From contig JBIICI010000006.1 of assembly GCA_044238935.1 (NCBI GenBank), positions 41,034-105,033 on the forward strand: a DNA stretch of 64,000 nt. The letters are read 5' to 3'. Source of the stretch: JBIICI01 sp044238935 (GTDB lineage Bacteria > Pseudomonadota > Alphaproteobacteria > Micavibrionales > Micavibrionaceae). Within the stretch, counting starts at the first letter, position 1. Each line of letters begins with the position of its first letter. Under the pieces are notes generated by a model. That model was not told where the DNA came from. It saw only the letters and a program-made list of their open reading frames with translations, and did no database searches. Shown here in pieces: positions 17,055 through 25,424 of this stretch. A program made the position numbers and the translations under genes.

Positions 17055-18200
17055 ATGGATACCAACACCGAATTGCTCCCTATTCCTATGCCCTCCTTGG
17101 ATCTGCGTCCCGCTGTTGATGGGATTATGGATCGTTTCAATGCGGCTGCTGCCAATCTCAAAGAAGGTCAGAAACTGGTGATCTTGATGGGTGAGTGTCA
17201 CGATATGCCCACACATATTTTCTTGCAGCAGCTTTTGATGAAAAATTTGCTTGAACAAAGCAAAACGAAGTTCGCTTTTGGATATGAGTTTCCGCATAAT
17301 AGGATGGCTAGGATTTTGCGCAAAAATTTGAAGATGAATATACCAAAAGAGTTTGATTCAAAATTACAATCGCATGATCCGGATGGAAAAATGCTACTGC
17401 AATTGTTTAAGAAATATTTAGAAAACGATAATGCGCCCCATTCCAATAAGAATCTTTTCTCTTTTTTGTTAGCACAAAAGATATCGACGCGTTTTAATGA
17501 TACCGCTAGACTCTATACCTCAGAGGGGGTGTATATAGACAGAAATGATCCACAGACAAAAAAGATCCTCGGAAATCATCTTTATTTTAACCAACAAAGA
17601 ATTGACTTCCAATCGTCCAAAGGCGTGGCCTTGCGCAATCAGATGATGGTTCAAAATGCCCTGCAGCATATGCAGGATGCACGCGTGAATGTCTATATTC
17701 AGCAATGTGGTTCATCCCATCTTTTGGGCATAAAAAAGCAGGATTTTCCTTATTCTCCTTTTGAGGAGAGCCTATCCGCCTTATTTGCACAAGCGGGTGC
17801 AGTCGTGCTGTCTGTTTTCCCAACAGTACCAAGCCAACCCATTCTACTCCCTAGCAAACTGAGAGATGGAGAGCCTATTAGCTTTCTTTGCCATGATTAC
17901 AACAAAGATCATATTCCTGATGCCGCCCAAGAGATGCTGAAAAACACCCAGATTGTTGAGGGGCTATCGCCTGTCGACTTTCCCTCAACATTAAAAGAAT
18001 ATCTCTCTCAGGATGATTTCTCAGAGGAAGAGTTCGACAAGCTCAGATATTTAATTGACGAAAATCTTTATATTCAGGCGATCAAAGATGCCTGTGGCGG
18101 GGAGCTTGAGATTTTTGATCCGTCATCACAAGGGATGCAGGATATCGACAGTTTTATTGAGAACAAGGTCAAACCCATGCTCCCCAAAAAAAATCCCTGA
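17055..18200 (+). CDS. Unknown protein, possibly Tiki/ChaN-like
   Basis: A 381-residue protein without signal peptide or membrane span. Two blocks recall the ChaN/Tiki/EreA-like superfamily: LVILMGECHDMPTHIFLQQL near residue 40-60 (compare the GE.HD..H metal-site motif) and VYIQQCGSSHLLGI near residue 220, where the family has a G.GH segment. The C-terminal third (acidic, DDFSEEEFDKLRYLIDEN) has no match I recognise. The gene stands alone between the csaA remnant and a WecA-like gene, in somewhat AT-richer DNA. The function is unknown, and a metal-dependent hydrolase or haem-binding role is only suggested by the motifs. Confidence 0.55.
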   Translation: MDTNTELLPIPMPSLDLRPAVDGIMDRFNAAAANLKEGQKLVILMGECHDMPTHIFLQQLLMKNLLEQSKTKFAFGYEFPHNRMARILRKNLKMNIPKEFDSKLQSHDPDGKMLLQLFKKYLENDNAPHSNKNLFSFLLAQKISTRFNDTARLYTSEGVYIDRNDPQTKKILGNHLYFNQQRIDFQSSKGVALRNQMMVQNALQHMQDARVNVYIQQCGSSHLLGIKKQDFPYSPFEESLSALFAQAGAVVLSVFPTVPSQPILLPSKLRDGEPISFLCHDYNKDHIPDAAQEMLKNTQIVEGLSPVDFPSTLKEYLSQDDFSEEEFDKLRYLIDENLYIQAIKDACGGELEIFDPSSQGMQDIDSFIENKVKPMLPKKNP

Positions 18201-18237
18201 CCTTAATATTAATAATTGGGTAGGTGCGCTTGCACGA

Positions 18238-19338
18238 TCAATATTTGTGTTTTTCTATAAAATTGGTCAGCCTATAGGGCTTCAGGGCAACAAAAACATG
18301 CCCTACAAAAACAACAAGCCATAGCCCCATAAAGAGCCAATTCATAACGGAGAGATAAATCGCAATGCCCCCTGTCATAATATAGAGCGCACATAGGGCG
18401 ATCAAGTTGTAAACCGTGCGCGGTACAGACCAACCGGCATCGACCAATAATAAATGCAAATGCCCCCGATCAGGGTAGAAGGGGTGATGCCCCTGTGTGA
18501 TGCGGCGGATAAATTGCCCCATCGCATCCATGACAGGCAACGCCAAAATCCATGCCACCCATAGCGGCGGTAAAATCACTTGCCCCTTAAATGTCTGTTG
18601 TGAAAGGAAAATGCAATAGGTGGCGATCACAAAGCCTAAACTCAGTGATCCGCCATCCCCTAAAAAAATGGCTGCCCTTTTTCGCCAAAAATGGCGGGCA
18701 TTAAACCATAAAAATCCCAAAACACACCCCAGCATCACCACGGGCAATGCCGCAAAATGCATGCCGCCTTGTGTGTATGCGACCACTGATAAGACAAACA
18801 GCATTAATGCCACAATGCCGCCCGCCAATCCATCCAGCCCATCCATAAGGTTCAGGGCATTGACAAAGAGCATGATACATAGGATGGAAAATGGAATCGC
18901 CACCCAATCGGATAAGATAATATCGCCAAAGCCAAATAAATCACCCAGATGATAAATCCGCACATGCCCCCATACCACCACCAAGAACGCGGCTAAAAAC
19001 TGCATGAAAAAACGTATATAGGGTGAAATATGTTTGCGATCATCCATGACCCCAACACCCAATAATAAAACATACCCCACCAGCAAGAACTGGGGCGCTA
19101 TAAAGGGGAAGTGATCTTGTAATAAAAATTCCAGCAGTAAAAATAAAGGCACCGCCAAAAGCCCAATTCCTAAACCCCCCACAGGTGGTACAGGCAAATC
19201 ATGGGATTTTCGTGCCTCGGGCTGGTCAACAAAATGCGCTTTAATCGCCCATTCTATCAAAAAGGGCAGCACACTGAGGCTCAATAAAAACGCCCCGATT
19301 CCTAATATTATAAACCATACAAAAAGCGGTATCATCAT
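18238..19338 (-). CDS. Polyprenyl-phosphate glycosyl-1-phosphate transferase (WecA/MraY family)
   Basis: A 366-residue integral membrane enzyme with about ten spans. The family loops are present: the DDRKHISP Asp pair, NALNLMDGLDGLAGG, GDGGSLSLGF, and the C-terminal cytosolic HPFYPDRGHLHL motif, which is typical of WecA/TagO rather than MraY. It transfers a sugar-1-phosphate (often GlcNAc-1-P) to undecaprenyl phosphate, starting O-antigen or a secondary polymer. It is the last gene of the minus-strand group and divergent from ffh. Confidence 0.9.
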   Translation of the reverse strand: MMIPLFVWFIILGIGAFLLSLSVLPFLIEWAIKAHFVDQPEARKSHDLPVPPVGGLGIGLLAVPLFLLLEFLLQDHFPFIAPQFLLVGYVLLLGVGVMDDRKHISPYIRFFMQFLAAFLVVVWGHVRIYHLGDLFGFGDIILSDWVAIPFSILCIMLFVNALNLMDGLDGLAGGIVALMLFVLSVVAYTQGGMHFAALPVVMLGCVLGFLWFNARHFWRKRAAIFLGDGGSLSLGFVIATYCIFLSQQTFKGQVILPPLWVAWILALPVMDAMGQFIRRITQGHHPFYPDRGHLHLLLVDAGWSVPRTVYNLIALCALYIMTGGIAIYLSVMNWLFMGLWLVVFVGHVFVALKPYRLTNFIEKHKY

Positions 19339-19452
19339 AGGGGCGCATTATAATCGTCTTGTGATTTTAGGCAAGGAGGAATTTATTTGACATCCCCCCA
19401 AAAAACCTCTAAAAGCACTCTTATATTTTTGTATCCCCCTGTTCGCACCCTT

Positions 19453-19512
19453 ATGATGGTTGCAACAGCCCACAGTCGGCGAATTTACGCTCACTGTGGT
19501 TTTTTTGCATGA
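19453..19512 (+). other. Possible leader ORF spanning the ffh-leader hairpin
   Basis: ATG ATG at 19453 opens a 19-codon frame (MMVATAHSRRIYAHCGFFA, stop TGA at 19510-19512) that reads right through the terminator-like hairpin before ffh. No ribosome-binding site is evident and no single amino acid dominates, so translation is uncertain. Confidence 0.25.
19470..19506 (+). terminator. Intrinsic terminator or attenuator upstream of ffh
   Basis: CCACAGT (19470-19476) pairs with ACTGTGG (19493-19499). An inner GGCG/CGCT stem and the AATTTA loop complete one hairpin, followed directly by seven T (19500-19506). No plus-strand gene lies upstream because the neighbour is divergent. The terminator must therefore end a short leader or small RNA transcript starting after about 19390 (a TTGACA occurs at 19387-19392) and could attenuate ffh. 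Confidence 0.65.
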
Positions 19513-19534
19513 AGAGGGTTAAAAAAGGAATGCT

Positions 19535-21112
19535 ATGTTTGAGTCGTTAAATGATAAATTAGGATCAATCTTTGATGCGTTGCGCGGGCAAGGCAAGCTG
19601 AATGAAGATCATGTCAATGATGCGATGCGCGAAATCCGCGTGGCGTTGTTGGAGGCTGATGTTGCCCTGCCTGTGGTCAAAGCCTTTATTGAAACGATCA
19701 AAGAGCGCGCGATTGGTCAAGCCGTCATTAAATCCGTCAGCCCCGCGCAACAAGTGGTTAAAATTGTCAATGATGGCTTGATTGAGCTTTTGGGGTCAAC
19801 CCAAGCCGAGCTTAATTTCGGCAAATCGCCCTCTGTATTTTTAATGGCAGGATTACAGGGATCTGGGAAAACCACCAGTGCCGCGAAATTGGCGCATTTT
19901 TTAAAGACCAAACAGCGCAAGAAAATCTTGCTTGCCTCCCTTGATATTTATCGCCCTGCGGCGCAGGAACAATTGGCGATTTTGGGGCAGCAAATTAATG
20001 TGGATACGCTGGATATTGTGGCCGGTGAAAAACCGCTGGATATTACCAAGCGCGCGCTGGAAAAAGGGCGCATGGGCTTTTATGATGTGGTAATTCTGGA
20101 TAGTGCAGGGCGTTTAAGCATTGATGATGCCTTAATGCAAGAATTATCATCCGTGCGCGATTTAGCAAAACCGATTGAAACATTATTGGTTGCTGATGCG
20201 ATGACAGGCCAAGATGCTGTCAATACCGCCGCGATTTTTAATGAGCGCATTGGGGTGACAGGTATTATCTTGACCCGTATTGATGGCGATGCGCGGGGCG
20301 GTGCGGCCGTGGCGATGCGTGCAGTCACAGGGTGCCCGATTAAATTTTTAGGCGTGGGCGAAAAATGGGATGCGCTGGAAATTTTTCACCCTGATCGTAT
20401 TGTGGGACGGATTTTGGGCATGGGGGATGTTGTGTCCCTTGTGGAAAAGGCCACAGAAACCATTGACAAAGCGCAAGCTGAAAAAATGGCGAAGAAGTTG
20501 CAAAAGGGTAAGTTTGATTTCGAAGATTTACTGGCGCAAATGCAGCAAATGCAAAATATGGGCGGTATGGGCGCGATCATGAAGATGTTACCGGGCTTAG
20601 GCAAAGTCGCCAAGCAGATGGAAGGCGCAATTGATGAAAATGTCTTTAAACGTCAACAAGCGCTGATCCTATCCATGACGCCAAAGGAACGCCGTAATCC
20701 TGATTTATTAAACGCATCACGCCGTCGCCGTATTGCGATGGGCGCGGGGTTAAATGTGCATGAACTCAATAAATTGGTCAAGCAACAGCAGCAAATGGAA
20801 ACCATGATGAAGCGCATCAAAAAGATGGGCATGGGCGGCATGATGAACATGGCAAAGGGCTTGATGGGTGAAAAAGATATTGCGTTGATGGAAGCCGACA
20901 TGGCTGGCCACGCGCCGTTGGAATTTGGTGCAGGCGGAAAAGGGGTTGACCTGAATCCTGATGTACTCAAAGAAATGTCTCAAAAAATGCAATTGGGCGG
21001 ATTATCAGGTGGATTGCCGCCTGCGCTCCAGAATTTGGGACGAAGTGGATTGCCAAACAGTTTATTGAATAATAATAGTTTTGGCAGTTTTAACACAAAG
21101 AAAAAGAAATAA
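19535..21112 (+). CDS. ffh: Signal recognition particle GTPase Ffh
   Basis: A 525-residue SRP54 protein that binds signal sequences and SRP RNA and delivers ribosomes to FtsY. It has an N domain (ALLEADVALPVVKAFIETIK), a G domain with P-loop GLQGSGKTTSAAKLA (near residue 110), DSAGRLSIDD and the TRIDGDARGG G4 region, and a Met-rich M domain from about residue 320 (MQQMQNMGGMGAIMKMLPG). The M domain is longer than the E. coli form, with an extra Gly/Leu/Asn-rich tail. No SRP RNA gene is visible in the window. rpsP follows after 36 bases, giving the common ffh-rpsP-rimM-trmD order. Confidence 0.96.
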   Translation: MFESLNDKLGSIFDALRGQGKLNEDHVNDAMREIRVALLEADVALPVVKAFIETIKERAIGQAVIKSVSPAQQVVKIVNDGLIELLGSTQAELNFGKSPSVFLMAGLQGSGKTTSAAKLAHFLKTKQRKKILLASLDIYRPAAQEQLAILGQQINVDTLDIVAGEKPLDITKRALEKGRMGFYDVVILDSAGRLSIDDALMQELSSVRDLAKPIETLLVADAMTGQDAVNTAAIFNERIGVTGIILTRIDGDARGGAAVAMRAVTGCPIKFLGVGEKWDALEIFHPDRIVGRILGMGDVVSLVEKATETIDKAQAEKMAKKLQKGKFDFEDLLAQMQQMQNMGGMGAIMKMLPGLGKVAKQMEGAIDENVFKRQQALILSMTPKERRNPDLLNASRRRRIAMGAGLNVHELNKLVKQQQQMETMMKRIKKMGMGGMMNMAKGLMGEKDIALMEADMAGHAPLEFGAGGKGVDLNPDVLKEMSQKMQLGGLSGGLPPALQNLGRSGLPNSLLNNNSFGSFNTKKKK

Positions 21113-21148
21113 GTTTTTGATTTTAAACATAAAAAAGGAGTTTATCAA

Positions 21149-21607
21149 ATGTCATTAAAAATCAGATTAGCCCGTGGTGGCCGTAAAGCCCGCCCATTTT
21201 ACAGCATCGTTGTTGCCGACAGCCGCGCCCCGCGTGATGGTCGTTTCATTGAAAAAGTGGGCACATACAACCCTATGCTTGCCAAAACTGAGGCAAACCG
21301 CGTTGTGTTAAAAGATGAGCGCATCCAGCATTGGATTAACAATGGCGCGCAACCTACTGAACGCGTTGCGATTTTATTGGGCAGAGCAGGCTTGGCAGAA
21401 ATGCCAGCACAGCGCGTGCGCCCTTTGAAATCCAAACCCAAAGCCCAAGCTGTTGAGCGTTTGAAAGAAAAAGAAAGCAAAGCCGCCGCTGCTGTTGAAG
21501 CTGCCGAAAAAGCCGCCAGAGAAGCCGAAGAAGCCAAAAACGCCCCAGCCCCTGTTGTTGAGGAAGTTGCAGAAGAAGCAGCTGCCGAAGAGCCTGCGGC
21601 GGAGTAG
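21149..21607 (+). CDS. rpsP: 30S ribosomal protein S16 with A/E-rich tail
   Basis: The first about 80 residues are a normal S16 (SLKIRLARGGRKARPFYSIV, then DSRAPRDGRFIEKVGTYNPM). They are followed by a 65-residue Ala/Glu/Lys-rich extension, probably a charged helix plus a disordered acidic end. Total length is 152 against about 80-90 in most bacteria. Long tails of this sort are common in Alphaproteobacteria. The ribosome-binding site is AAAGGAG, 10 bases upstream. The product stabilises the 5' domain of 16S rRNA during assembly. Confidence 0.96.
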   Translation: MSLKIRLARGGRKARPFYSIVVADSRAPRDGRFIEKVGTYNPMLAKTEANRVVLKDERIQHWINNGAQPTERVAILLGRAGLAEMPAQRVRPLKSKPKAQAVERLKEKESKAAAAVEAAEKAAREAEEAKNAPAPVVEEVAEEAAAEEPAAE

Positions 21608-21639
21608 TTTTTATTTTCTTCTGTTACCCTTAAAGCGTC

Positions 21640-21660
21640 ATGCCGTGCTTGACACGGCAT
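21640..21660. repeat. REP-like palindrome after rpsP
   Basis: ATGCCGTG and CACGGCAT form an 8-bp perfect palindrome around CTTGA, inside GTCATGCCGTGCTTGAC. This is the form of the widespread alphaproteobacterial intergenic palindrome (core TCATGCC...GGCATCTC). It lacks a T-run, so it is more likely a repeat unit or transcript-stabilising hairpin than a true terminator. Confidence 0.55.
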
Positions 21661-21720
21661 CTCGTTGCATTAGAAAATTTTGGCTGCTCTTTCTTGCTGA
21701 ATTTTTATCCAAACATTTTA

Positions 21721-21872
21721 TTTTTGAACACTAAGAACACTAAGTTTAAAATAAGGTGCACTAAGGAATCTTTGGTGCATCAATGAGGGATAGAAAAATG
21801 GAAAAAATTGACGCTTGCATCTTTTTTCTTAGTGCACCTTAGTGGTTCTTAGTGCTCTATAGTGTTCAAAAA
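21721..21872. repeat. 152-bp palindromic element (MITE-like) between rpsP and the next gene
   Basis: The outer arms are TTTTTGAACACTA (21721-21733) and TAGTGTTCAAAAA (21860-21872), both perfect. The inner arms are TAAGGTGCACTAAG (21752-21765) and CTTAGTGCACCTTA (21828-21841), also perfect over 14 bp. The heptamer CACTAAG recurs between them on both arms. The centre (about 21766-21827) is unpaired. With the REP unit it fills the 344-base gap after rpsP, where I see no gene. Confidence 0.7.
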
Positions 21873-21951
21873 ATAAAAAAGTATAAGGCAGATTTACACG
21901 AGACACCCATAAAAAACGGAAAGCCTATATATCCAAACAAAGAGGCGCATC

Positions 21952-22251
21952 ATGCAAAAATTCAGTGAACATTATCCAGACCATATTGTATCCGATCTTA
22001 ATAATCTTTGGAATGACTTTGATCCGATAGGCGTCATGGGCGATGTTGATTCCCCCACGGATGAGTATGAATCTTATGTTCTGCCTCTTTTGGGGTTGTT
22101 AATACATAATGCTATAATAAGTGATTTGCATGATTATGTTGTTAAGGCTCTTGATAATATGGGGCTTACTTTAAATGATGACGTTATTGAAGAATTTGTC
22201 CAGAAAGTCCAATCTTGGTTTGAAATCAATCGTTCCAATCTAGAAACCTAA
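21952..22251 (+). CDS. Small acidic orphan protein
   Basis: A 99-residue acidic protein with motif NLWNDFDPIGVMGDV followed by DEYESYVLPLLGLL. This faintly recalls the DUF1871-type small proteins, which share a W.P.G segment and an acidic DE.Y patch and are often immunity-like. A strong ribosome-binding site (AAGAGGCGC) supports the start. It interrupts the rpsP-rimM pair that is usually contiguous, and only 3 bases separate it from rimM, so it is co-transcribed with ribosome-maturation genes. Confidence 0.65.
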   Translation: MQKFSEHYPDHIVSDLNNLWNDFDPIGVMGDVDSPTDEYESYVLPLLGLLIHNAIISDLHDYVVKALDNMGLTLNDDVIEEFVQKVQSWFEINRSNLET

Positions 22252-22254
22252 CCT

Positions 22255-22758
22255 ATGCCCCGCATTCAAATCGGATATATCGCCACCGCACACGGTGTGC
22301 AAGGATTGGTCAAGATTAAATCTTTGGCCGAAGATCCTGCGTGCTTTTCAAAATATGGTGATGTGTTTACCGATGAAAAGGGCGGCAATATCCTAAAAAT
22401 CACCATCAAACAACAAACCCCCAAACATTTGATTGCCCGTATTGAGGGGATCAATGATTGCAACGCTGCCGAAGCATTACGCGGTACAGGATTATGGTTA
22501 GACCGCGACAGTTTGCCTGATGCCGATGATGATGAAATTTACTATGATGATTTAATCGGCATGCAGGTGATTGACCAAGACAATGCCCCTGTGGGTAGTG
22601 TGATTGATGTTGTCAATTATGGCGCAAGCGATCTGCTGGATGTCAAGCCGATTGAGGGCGGAGACAGTTTCTATCTGCCCTATAGCGATGATTGCGTTTT
22701 ATCCGTTTCTCCTGATACGCGTATCATTCAAATTGACCGCGATTTTATTGTGCGGTAA
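22255..22758 (+). CDS. rimM: 16S rRNA processing protein RimM
   Basis: A 167-residue 30S maturation factor that binds S19. The N-terminal RimM barrel (IQIGYIATAHGVQGLVKIKS) and the C-terminal PRC barrel (EIYYDDLIGMQVIDQDN) are both present. Length is typical. It lies in the ribosomal run upstream of trmD, although a minus-strand HAD gene now separates the two. The stop is 2 bases from the convergent HAD gene's stop. Confidence 0.94.
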   Translation: MPRIQIGYIATAHGVQGLVKIKSLAEDPACFSKYGDVFTDEKGGNILKITIKQQTPKHLIARIEGINDCNAAEALRGTGLWLDRDSLPDADDDEIYYDDLIGMQVIDQDNAPVGSVIDVVNYGASDLLDVKPIEGGDSFYLPYSDDCVLSVSPDTRIIQIDRDFIVR

Positions 22759-22760
22759 AA

Positions 22761-23450
22761 TCAAAAAATATCTAACAATCCTGAAAAACGCGCCACCTGT
22801 CCACCGCGTGGGTGGTCTAAAGCGGCGGCTTCGTCATGGCTCCATGAAGTGGGGGCAGGGATGTGGACAGCATGCCAACCAGCCGCAAGCGCAGGGTTTA
22901 CATCCGCCCGCACGCTATTGCCAATCATGCATAAATCATTAGGATCATAGCCAAATTTTTCGGCTGTGTTACGATAGGTGTTCTCATCTTTGGTTTGAAC
23001 AATCACGATATGCGTAAAAAAGGACTTAATCCCTGATTTTTCCAGTTTAAATTTCTGCTCAAATTCCACGCCGCGCGTTAAAACATTTAAATCATAGCCC
23101 TTATCTTTCAATGCCTTTAATGTTTCAGGCACATCAGCAATCAATGTAGGGCCATCCTCGGCAAACTGGCGAATAATTTCACGCACGCGTGATAGAAGCA
23201 ATTTTTTATGCGGATACCAATCGGGATTTGCTGTGATGGCTTCACCCACGGAAAACATATAGCTGGGGAAACCATAGCCGATATGGGGGATATTTTCCTC
23301 CTCCAAGGCAATAAAGCGTTTGGCAAAATTACTGGGGATTCCCAAAATATCATCTAAGGCTATTTCAACGGCTTTTTCAAAGCCTTGCAGCATACGCTGT
23401 TCATCCCATAAGGTGTCATCGGCATCAAAGAAAAGTGTTTTTGGGGTCAT
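22761..23450 (-). CDS. HAD-superfamily hydrolase
   Basis: A 229-residue phosphatase-like protein. Motif I is FFDADDTLWDE, motif II is near LNVLTRG, and motif IV near MIGNSVRADVNPALAAGWH. It has a helical cap between motifs I and II (residues about 20-100). The substrate is not readable. It sits on the opposite strand between rimM and trmD and breaks an otherwise conserved operon, so it was probably inserted later. The tail is HPRGGQVARFSGLLDIF. Confidence 0.88.
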   Translation of the reverse strand: MTPKTLFFDADDTLWDEQRMLQGFEKAVEIALDDILGIPSNFAKRFIALEEENIPHIGYGFPSYMFSVGEAITANPDWYPHKKLLLSRVREIIRQFAEDGPTLIADVPETLKALKDKGYDLNVLTRGVEFEQKFKLEKSGIKSFFTHIVIVQTKDENTYRNTAEKFGYDPNDLCMIGNSVRADVNPALAAGWHAVHIPAPTSWSHDEAAALDHPRGGQVARFSGLLDIF

Positions 23451-23545
23451 AGGATTAAAGCCAACAAAGTGTGTATATACTTGATATGTTATCCCATTTA
23501 CAATAAATTACAAACTTATTAAGAACTTTTTGAGATGAATTTTTT

Positions 23546-24253
23546 ATGTCCCCCTTCCATATCACCCTAATGACTCTATTCCCCGATATGTTCCCCAGTA
23601 TGCTGGGGCTGTCCTTAAGTGGGCGGGCGTTGCAGCAGGGGATTTGGTCTTATGATCTTGTGAATCCGCGTGATTTTGCCACGGATAATCACCGCGTGGT
23701 CGATGATACACCCTTTGGCGGTGGGGCAGGAATGGTTTTAAAGCCGGATATTTTGGAATCGGCGGTGCGCTCAATCCCTGATTATCAAACCGCACGACGC
23801 ATTTACCTCAGCCCAAGGGGGCGTGTCCTGACCCAAGCCCTAGCGCAGGAGCTGATTACTGAAAGCCATCTTATTTTGCTGTGCGGTCGGTATGAGGGGG
23901 TCGATCAACGGTTTTTAGATGTGTATGATTTTGAAGAAATCAGCATTGGAGATTATGTCCTCTCAGGCGGAGAGCCCGCCGCGATGATCCTGATGGATGC
24001 CTGTATTCGCCTGCTGCCCAACGTCATGGGCAATGCTGAAACAGCAGGGGAGGAGAGCTTTTCAAACGGATTATTAGAATACCCCCATTACACACGCCCC
24101 GCCCATTGGGTCGATGCAGATGGCAATACTCATTCGATCCCCGAAATCCTCAGTAGTGGACATCATGCAAATATCCAGAAATGGCGATATGAGGAATCAT
24201 TGAAACTGACGCAAGAGCGTCGTCCTGATTTGTTGAAAGCGCATAAGCAATAA
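23546..24253 (+). CDS. trmD: tRNA (guanine-N1)-methyltransferase
   Basis: A 235-residue SPOUT enzyme making m1G37 in tRNA. The knotted SAM-binding core is clear: DDTPFGGGAGMVLKPD, then LLCGRYEGVDQRF and SIGDYVLSGGEPA. The C-terminal domain has VMGNAETAGEESFSNGLLE and HYTRPA. Length is usual. The expected downstream neighbour rplS is absent here. A run of small orphan genes follows instead. Confidence 0.96.
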   Translation: MSPFHITLMTLFPDMFPSMLGLSLSGRALQQGIWSYDLVNPRDFATDNHRVVDDTPFGGGAGMVLKPDILESAVRSIPDYQTARRIYLSPRGRVLTQALAQELITESHLILLCGRYEGVDQRFLDVYDFEEISIGDYVLSGGEPAAMILMDACIRLLPNVMGNAETAGEESFSNGLLEYPHYTRPAHWVDADGNTHSIPEILSSGHHANIQKWRYEESLKLTQERRPDLLKAHKQ

Positions 24254-24324
24254 ATCTTTATTGCCATTTTCTTTTGTTTATGATAACTATATTTTATAAT
24301 ATTGAGAATATAGAGGGTAAGTCA

Positions 24325-24540
24325 ATGAGTTTTGAGATTCCTAGTGATGAAAAAGAAGGTAAAGAAGATAGATTTTTATCGTTGACGGCACGAGAGGCTT
24401 TCATCAATGAAGGTATTTCAGCCCCTTGTCTAGTCGCACAGGAATTTACGGGCGTTATTCGTATTGCCCCAGTTAAAATCAAGCGCACTAAAAAACAGCG
24501 AGCATCGTCAATATATCAGCGCCGCCCTGATTTATTGTAG
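24325..24540 (+). CDS. Small orphan protein
   Basis: A 71-residue basic-tailed protein with no recognised domain (FLSLTAREAFINEGISAPCL, then VKIKRTKKQRAS). The ATG at 24325 follows the ribosome-binding sequence AGAGGG and is preferred over an ATG 51 bases upstream. It is the first of three unknown genes between trmD and ispE on the plus strand. Confidence 0.5.
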   Translation: MSFEIPSDEKEGKEDRFLSLTAREAFINEGISAPCLVAQEFTGVIRIAPVKIKRTKKQRASSIYQRRPDLL

Positions 24541-24607
24541 GATAAATAATTATTTACATATTGCAATTTCCTGTGATAGACTTATAAAAACAGGAGAAAG
24601 TAAAATT

Positions 24608-24961
24608 ATGGCGCAATTCCCAAAAAATACAGATGAGGATGATGATCCTGTATTAGAGAAAGATTATCCAAAAACGATTAATGTAAGCCCGATAGAGAAA
24701 GAACAAAGTCATCTTGAACCTGAGCTTGAGCCCTCTGTATCCTCCTTTCAGCCTGTTTTAGGGCGTGATCAAGGTGATAAAAGCACTGTGCCCACCTTTA
24801 CAGCTCAAGCACGACGACCTTCCCCCTTTAAAGATACACCAGAGCGCCGTGAAAAAATGGATCGGAATATAGAATCACTTAAAAAAGAACTTTCGTGCAG
24901 AGTCAGTTTAATGGAAGAACAAAAACAAGATAAATCATTTAAGTATGGATTTGAACATTGA
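24608..24961 (+). CDS. Small orphan hydrophilic protein
   Basis: A 117-residue very hydrophilic protein, acidic at the start (NTDEDDDPVLEKDY) and Pro/Ser/Arg-rich in the middle (ARRPSPFKDTPERREK). It ends in a charged helix. It is likely largely disordered. The ATG at 24608 is preceded by CAGGAGAAAG, a strong ribosome-binding site, which fixes the start over the longer upstream open frame. It is the second gene of the orphan trio. Confidence 0.55.
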   Translation: MAQFPKNTDEDDDPVLEKDYPKTINVSPIEKEQSHLEPELEPSVSSFQPVLGRDQGDKSTVPTFTAQARRPSPFKDTPERREKMDRNIESLKKELSCRVSLMEEQKQDKSFKYGFEH

Positions 24962-25016
24962 ATAATTTCTTTTTATAGATTATGGTATTATCAATATCAA
25001 ATATGTGGAAAGCGTT

Positions 25017-25424
25017 ATGTCTGTTAAAAATCGAAATTACCGACCTGATCATAAAGACTATTTATCTGAGTTACGCCGATTATATACTGGCTTAAGGCAA
25101 GAAAAAGAGCGCTTTTCTGCCTATGGTATTGATCTTATCTCAACCCCTCAGGGGCAGTCAAAATTAGCCTATTTTGATGAATATTTAGAGGCCTATATGC
25201 ATGAATATGTGCGAACATTGGAAAATTATCAGCATGAAACATATTTTGCGATGGCGGTTTGGAATTTATCTGGTAAGGAGTTAACAGAGGTTTTTAATGC
25301 GGCAAAGGCTTTTGATAATCTCAATTCTCTTGATTCAGAAGAAAGCGTCCGAAAACTGCGCCGTGATGTATCATCAGGTCAATGCCCCAGCTTTTATCCA
25401 CAATTGATGATGGAGGGCGCGTAA
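25017..25424 (+). CDS. Orphan helical protein overlapping ispE
   Basis: A 135-residue mostly helical protein (RPDHKDYLSELRRLYTGLRQ, then LAYFDEYLEAYMHEYVRTLE) without a recognised domain. A GGAAAG ribosome-binding site lies 6-7 bases before the ATG at 25017. Its last 51 bases overlap the 3' end of the convergent ispE gene. It is the third of three unknown genes in a row, each with its own ribosome-binding site. Confidence 0.55.
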   Translation: MSVKNRNYRPDHKDYLSELRRLYTGLRQEKERFSAYGIDLISTPQGQSKLAYFDEYLEAYMHEYVRTLENYQHETYFAMAVWNLSGKELTEVFNAAKAFDNLNSLDSEESVRKLRRDVSSGQCPSFYPQLMMEGA

